From: Kentomonas sorsogonicus
Lineage: Eukaryota > Euglenozoa > Kinetoplastea > Trypanosomatida > Trypanosomatidae
Reading direction: 5' to 3'
DNA length: 64,000 nucleotides
Assembly: GCA_030347455.1 (NCBI GenBank)
Contig: JAQOSZ010000113.1
Location: forward strand, 1 to 64,000
Positions 62,928-64,000 of the stretch are shown piece after piece (position 1 is the first letter of the stretch; each line of letters starts with the position of its first letter). The notes below the pieces were generated by a model. That model had not been told where the DNA came from. It saw only the letters and a program-made list of their open reading frames with translations, and searched no databases. The position numbers and the translations under genes were made by a program.

Positions 62928-64000
62928 AACATATAACTAACTAGCTAATATCTGATCCATCGACTCGTGCTTTTTCTTTACTTTTTCTTTTTCTTGTGTG
63001 TTGTCTTTTACTTTTTTTTTTGTCAAGTTCGGCTTTGGATATATATAAAAACAGCTGAATATAAAATACAATAAGGCATGTAAAGAAGTAGAAGGGGGAA
63101 AAATTCGAAAGAATGTAATAAAGCAAAACGTAAGGAAAAGCAATATGGAAAGGGAAGACAAGCATTCAAATCAAAAAAAAAAAGTGAACAACACACTTGC
63201 TTCCTTACATGCGCATGTGTGTGTGTGTGTGTCATTCTCTTCCTCTTTCTCAAACTTTCGTTTATAGTGTTCATACCTATCGATCCGTTTGATTCTCTTC
63301 TTTGTATTTTTGCATTATTTTTTGTTGTTGTTTTTTGAATTCTTTCTTTCTTTTCACGGAACTGACTTCACACTGTGTTTCTTTGTTTGTTTTATTATTA
63401 TTATTGATTTGTCTTTGTTTCTGCTAAAGTCGATACATTCAGGCTTTTTTTTTTTACCGCACCAAAATTATCAACCAAAGTATCTAAATATATATATCGC
63501 TTTCCTTCCCTGTTTTTTAATCATTTGATTTCTTCTTTTTCTTGTCGTTGGGGAAAAAAAAGGCATAGATACATATCAGAAGCGAGAAAAGGGATGAAAG
63601 AAATGAAGAAAGAGAGCTAGAGAGAGAGAGAGAGAGAAGAGAAACTCTAAAATAGAAAAAAGAGAAATTGAAGTGAACAAAGAAAAGATAAAAAGAAACG
63701 TACATCGCTCTCCTTTTCTTTGTCTCCTTCTTGCTCTGTCTCTCTCCCTCTCTCTATTTCTCTCTCTATGTATTTCTGTCTCTTTTTTTCTCTCCCTGGT
63801 TTATCTCTTCTTTTCTCCCCTATTCTTTTTGTTTCGTTTGCTCTCTTCCTTTCTTTGCCATTTTTTCTTTTCTATTATCTTCTCTCGCTTTTTTCTTCTG
63901 AATTGTAATTCACTTAATAGAACTTGCGATATTTCATATCTAAATTTAAATCAAAAACATAAAACGCCATTATAAAAAATGAATTGCCTCCCAGCAATTA
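62581..64000 (+). other. AT-rich 3' flank of the elongase pair
   Basis: No gene is supported to the window end. It holds a TC repeat (about 62681-62702), a CA repeat (about 62895-62922), and pyrimidine-rich DNA at about 63705-63890 that could belong to the acceptor of a gene beyond the window. Confidence 0.6.
62895..62922. repeat. (CA)n microsatellite
   Basis: About 14 CA units in the 3' flank of the second elongase gene. Confidence 0.88.

Noticed and set aside
1-64000. CRISPR arrays, tRNA or rRNA genes, retroelements or other mobile elements
   Set aside because: No direct repeats with unique spacers, no cloverleaf seen by eye, and no transposase or reverse transcriptase motifs. A tRNA or snoRNA search by program was not possible here.

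Overview
The window looks like nuclear DNA from a trypanosomatid (kinetoplastid) flagellate. The evidence is a tandem array of small kinetoplastid calpain-related proteins (DUF1935, a kinetoplastid-restricted family), a pair of ELO fatty-acid elongases of the trypanosomatid type, every gene on the + strand as in one polycistronic unit, no introns, and T/CT-rich tracts followed by AG (spliced-leader acceptors) ahead of most genes. ORFs of several kilobases show that the standard stop codons are in use. The species cannot be named from the sequence. It is unusual for the group in its enormous load of in-frame (AAT)n repeats encoding poly-asparagine.

Layout, left to right: a G-rich chimeric end (1-207) joined to the 3' end of an SKCRP gene; two complete SKCRP genes with near-identical 0.7 kb spacers (to 2417); a CSB/ERCC6-like SNF2 ATPase (4014-10504); a DYRK-family kinase (12078-15965); a CCDC113/CFAP263-like ciliary coiled-coil protein (17028-19444); a kinesin-3-like motor (21135-25759); a small basic YVPP-repeat protein (27530-28953); a giant Asn-rich coiled-coil protein of about 3,580 codons (30133-40864); mitochondrial ribosomal protein bL21m (41440-42294); a Rab-like GTPase carrying large poly-N insertions (43032-45827); a very long unrecognised Asn-rich locus (46714-56578); and two elongases (58047-59003 and 61411-62580). 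Spacers are about 0.6-2.4 kb and hold no convincing genes.

The genes are not a functional operon; trypanosomatids co-transcribe unrelated genes and separate them by trans-splicing. Several products (CCDC113-like, kinesin-3, Rab-like GTPase, perhaps the giant coiled-coil protein) could serve the flagellum or cytoskeleton. The elongases act in ER fatty-acid synthesis.

Two features need explanation. First, poly-N runs lie almost exclusively inside coding regions, in the Asn frame, and interrupt even catalytic domains. Second, single-base frame changes are packed into some genes (CSB about 20, the DYRK gene several, the 46.7-56.6 kb locus at least a dozen) while an 8.3 kb stretch of the giant gene, bL21m, the GTPase and the elongases have none. 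Protein homology continues across the breaks, so uncorrected assembly indels are the simplest reading, but the unevenness is striking. I annotate these loci as single interrupted genes.
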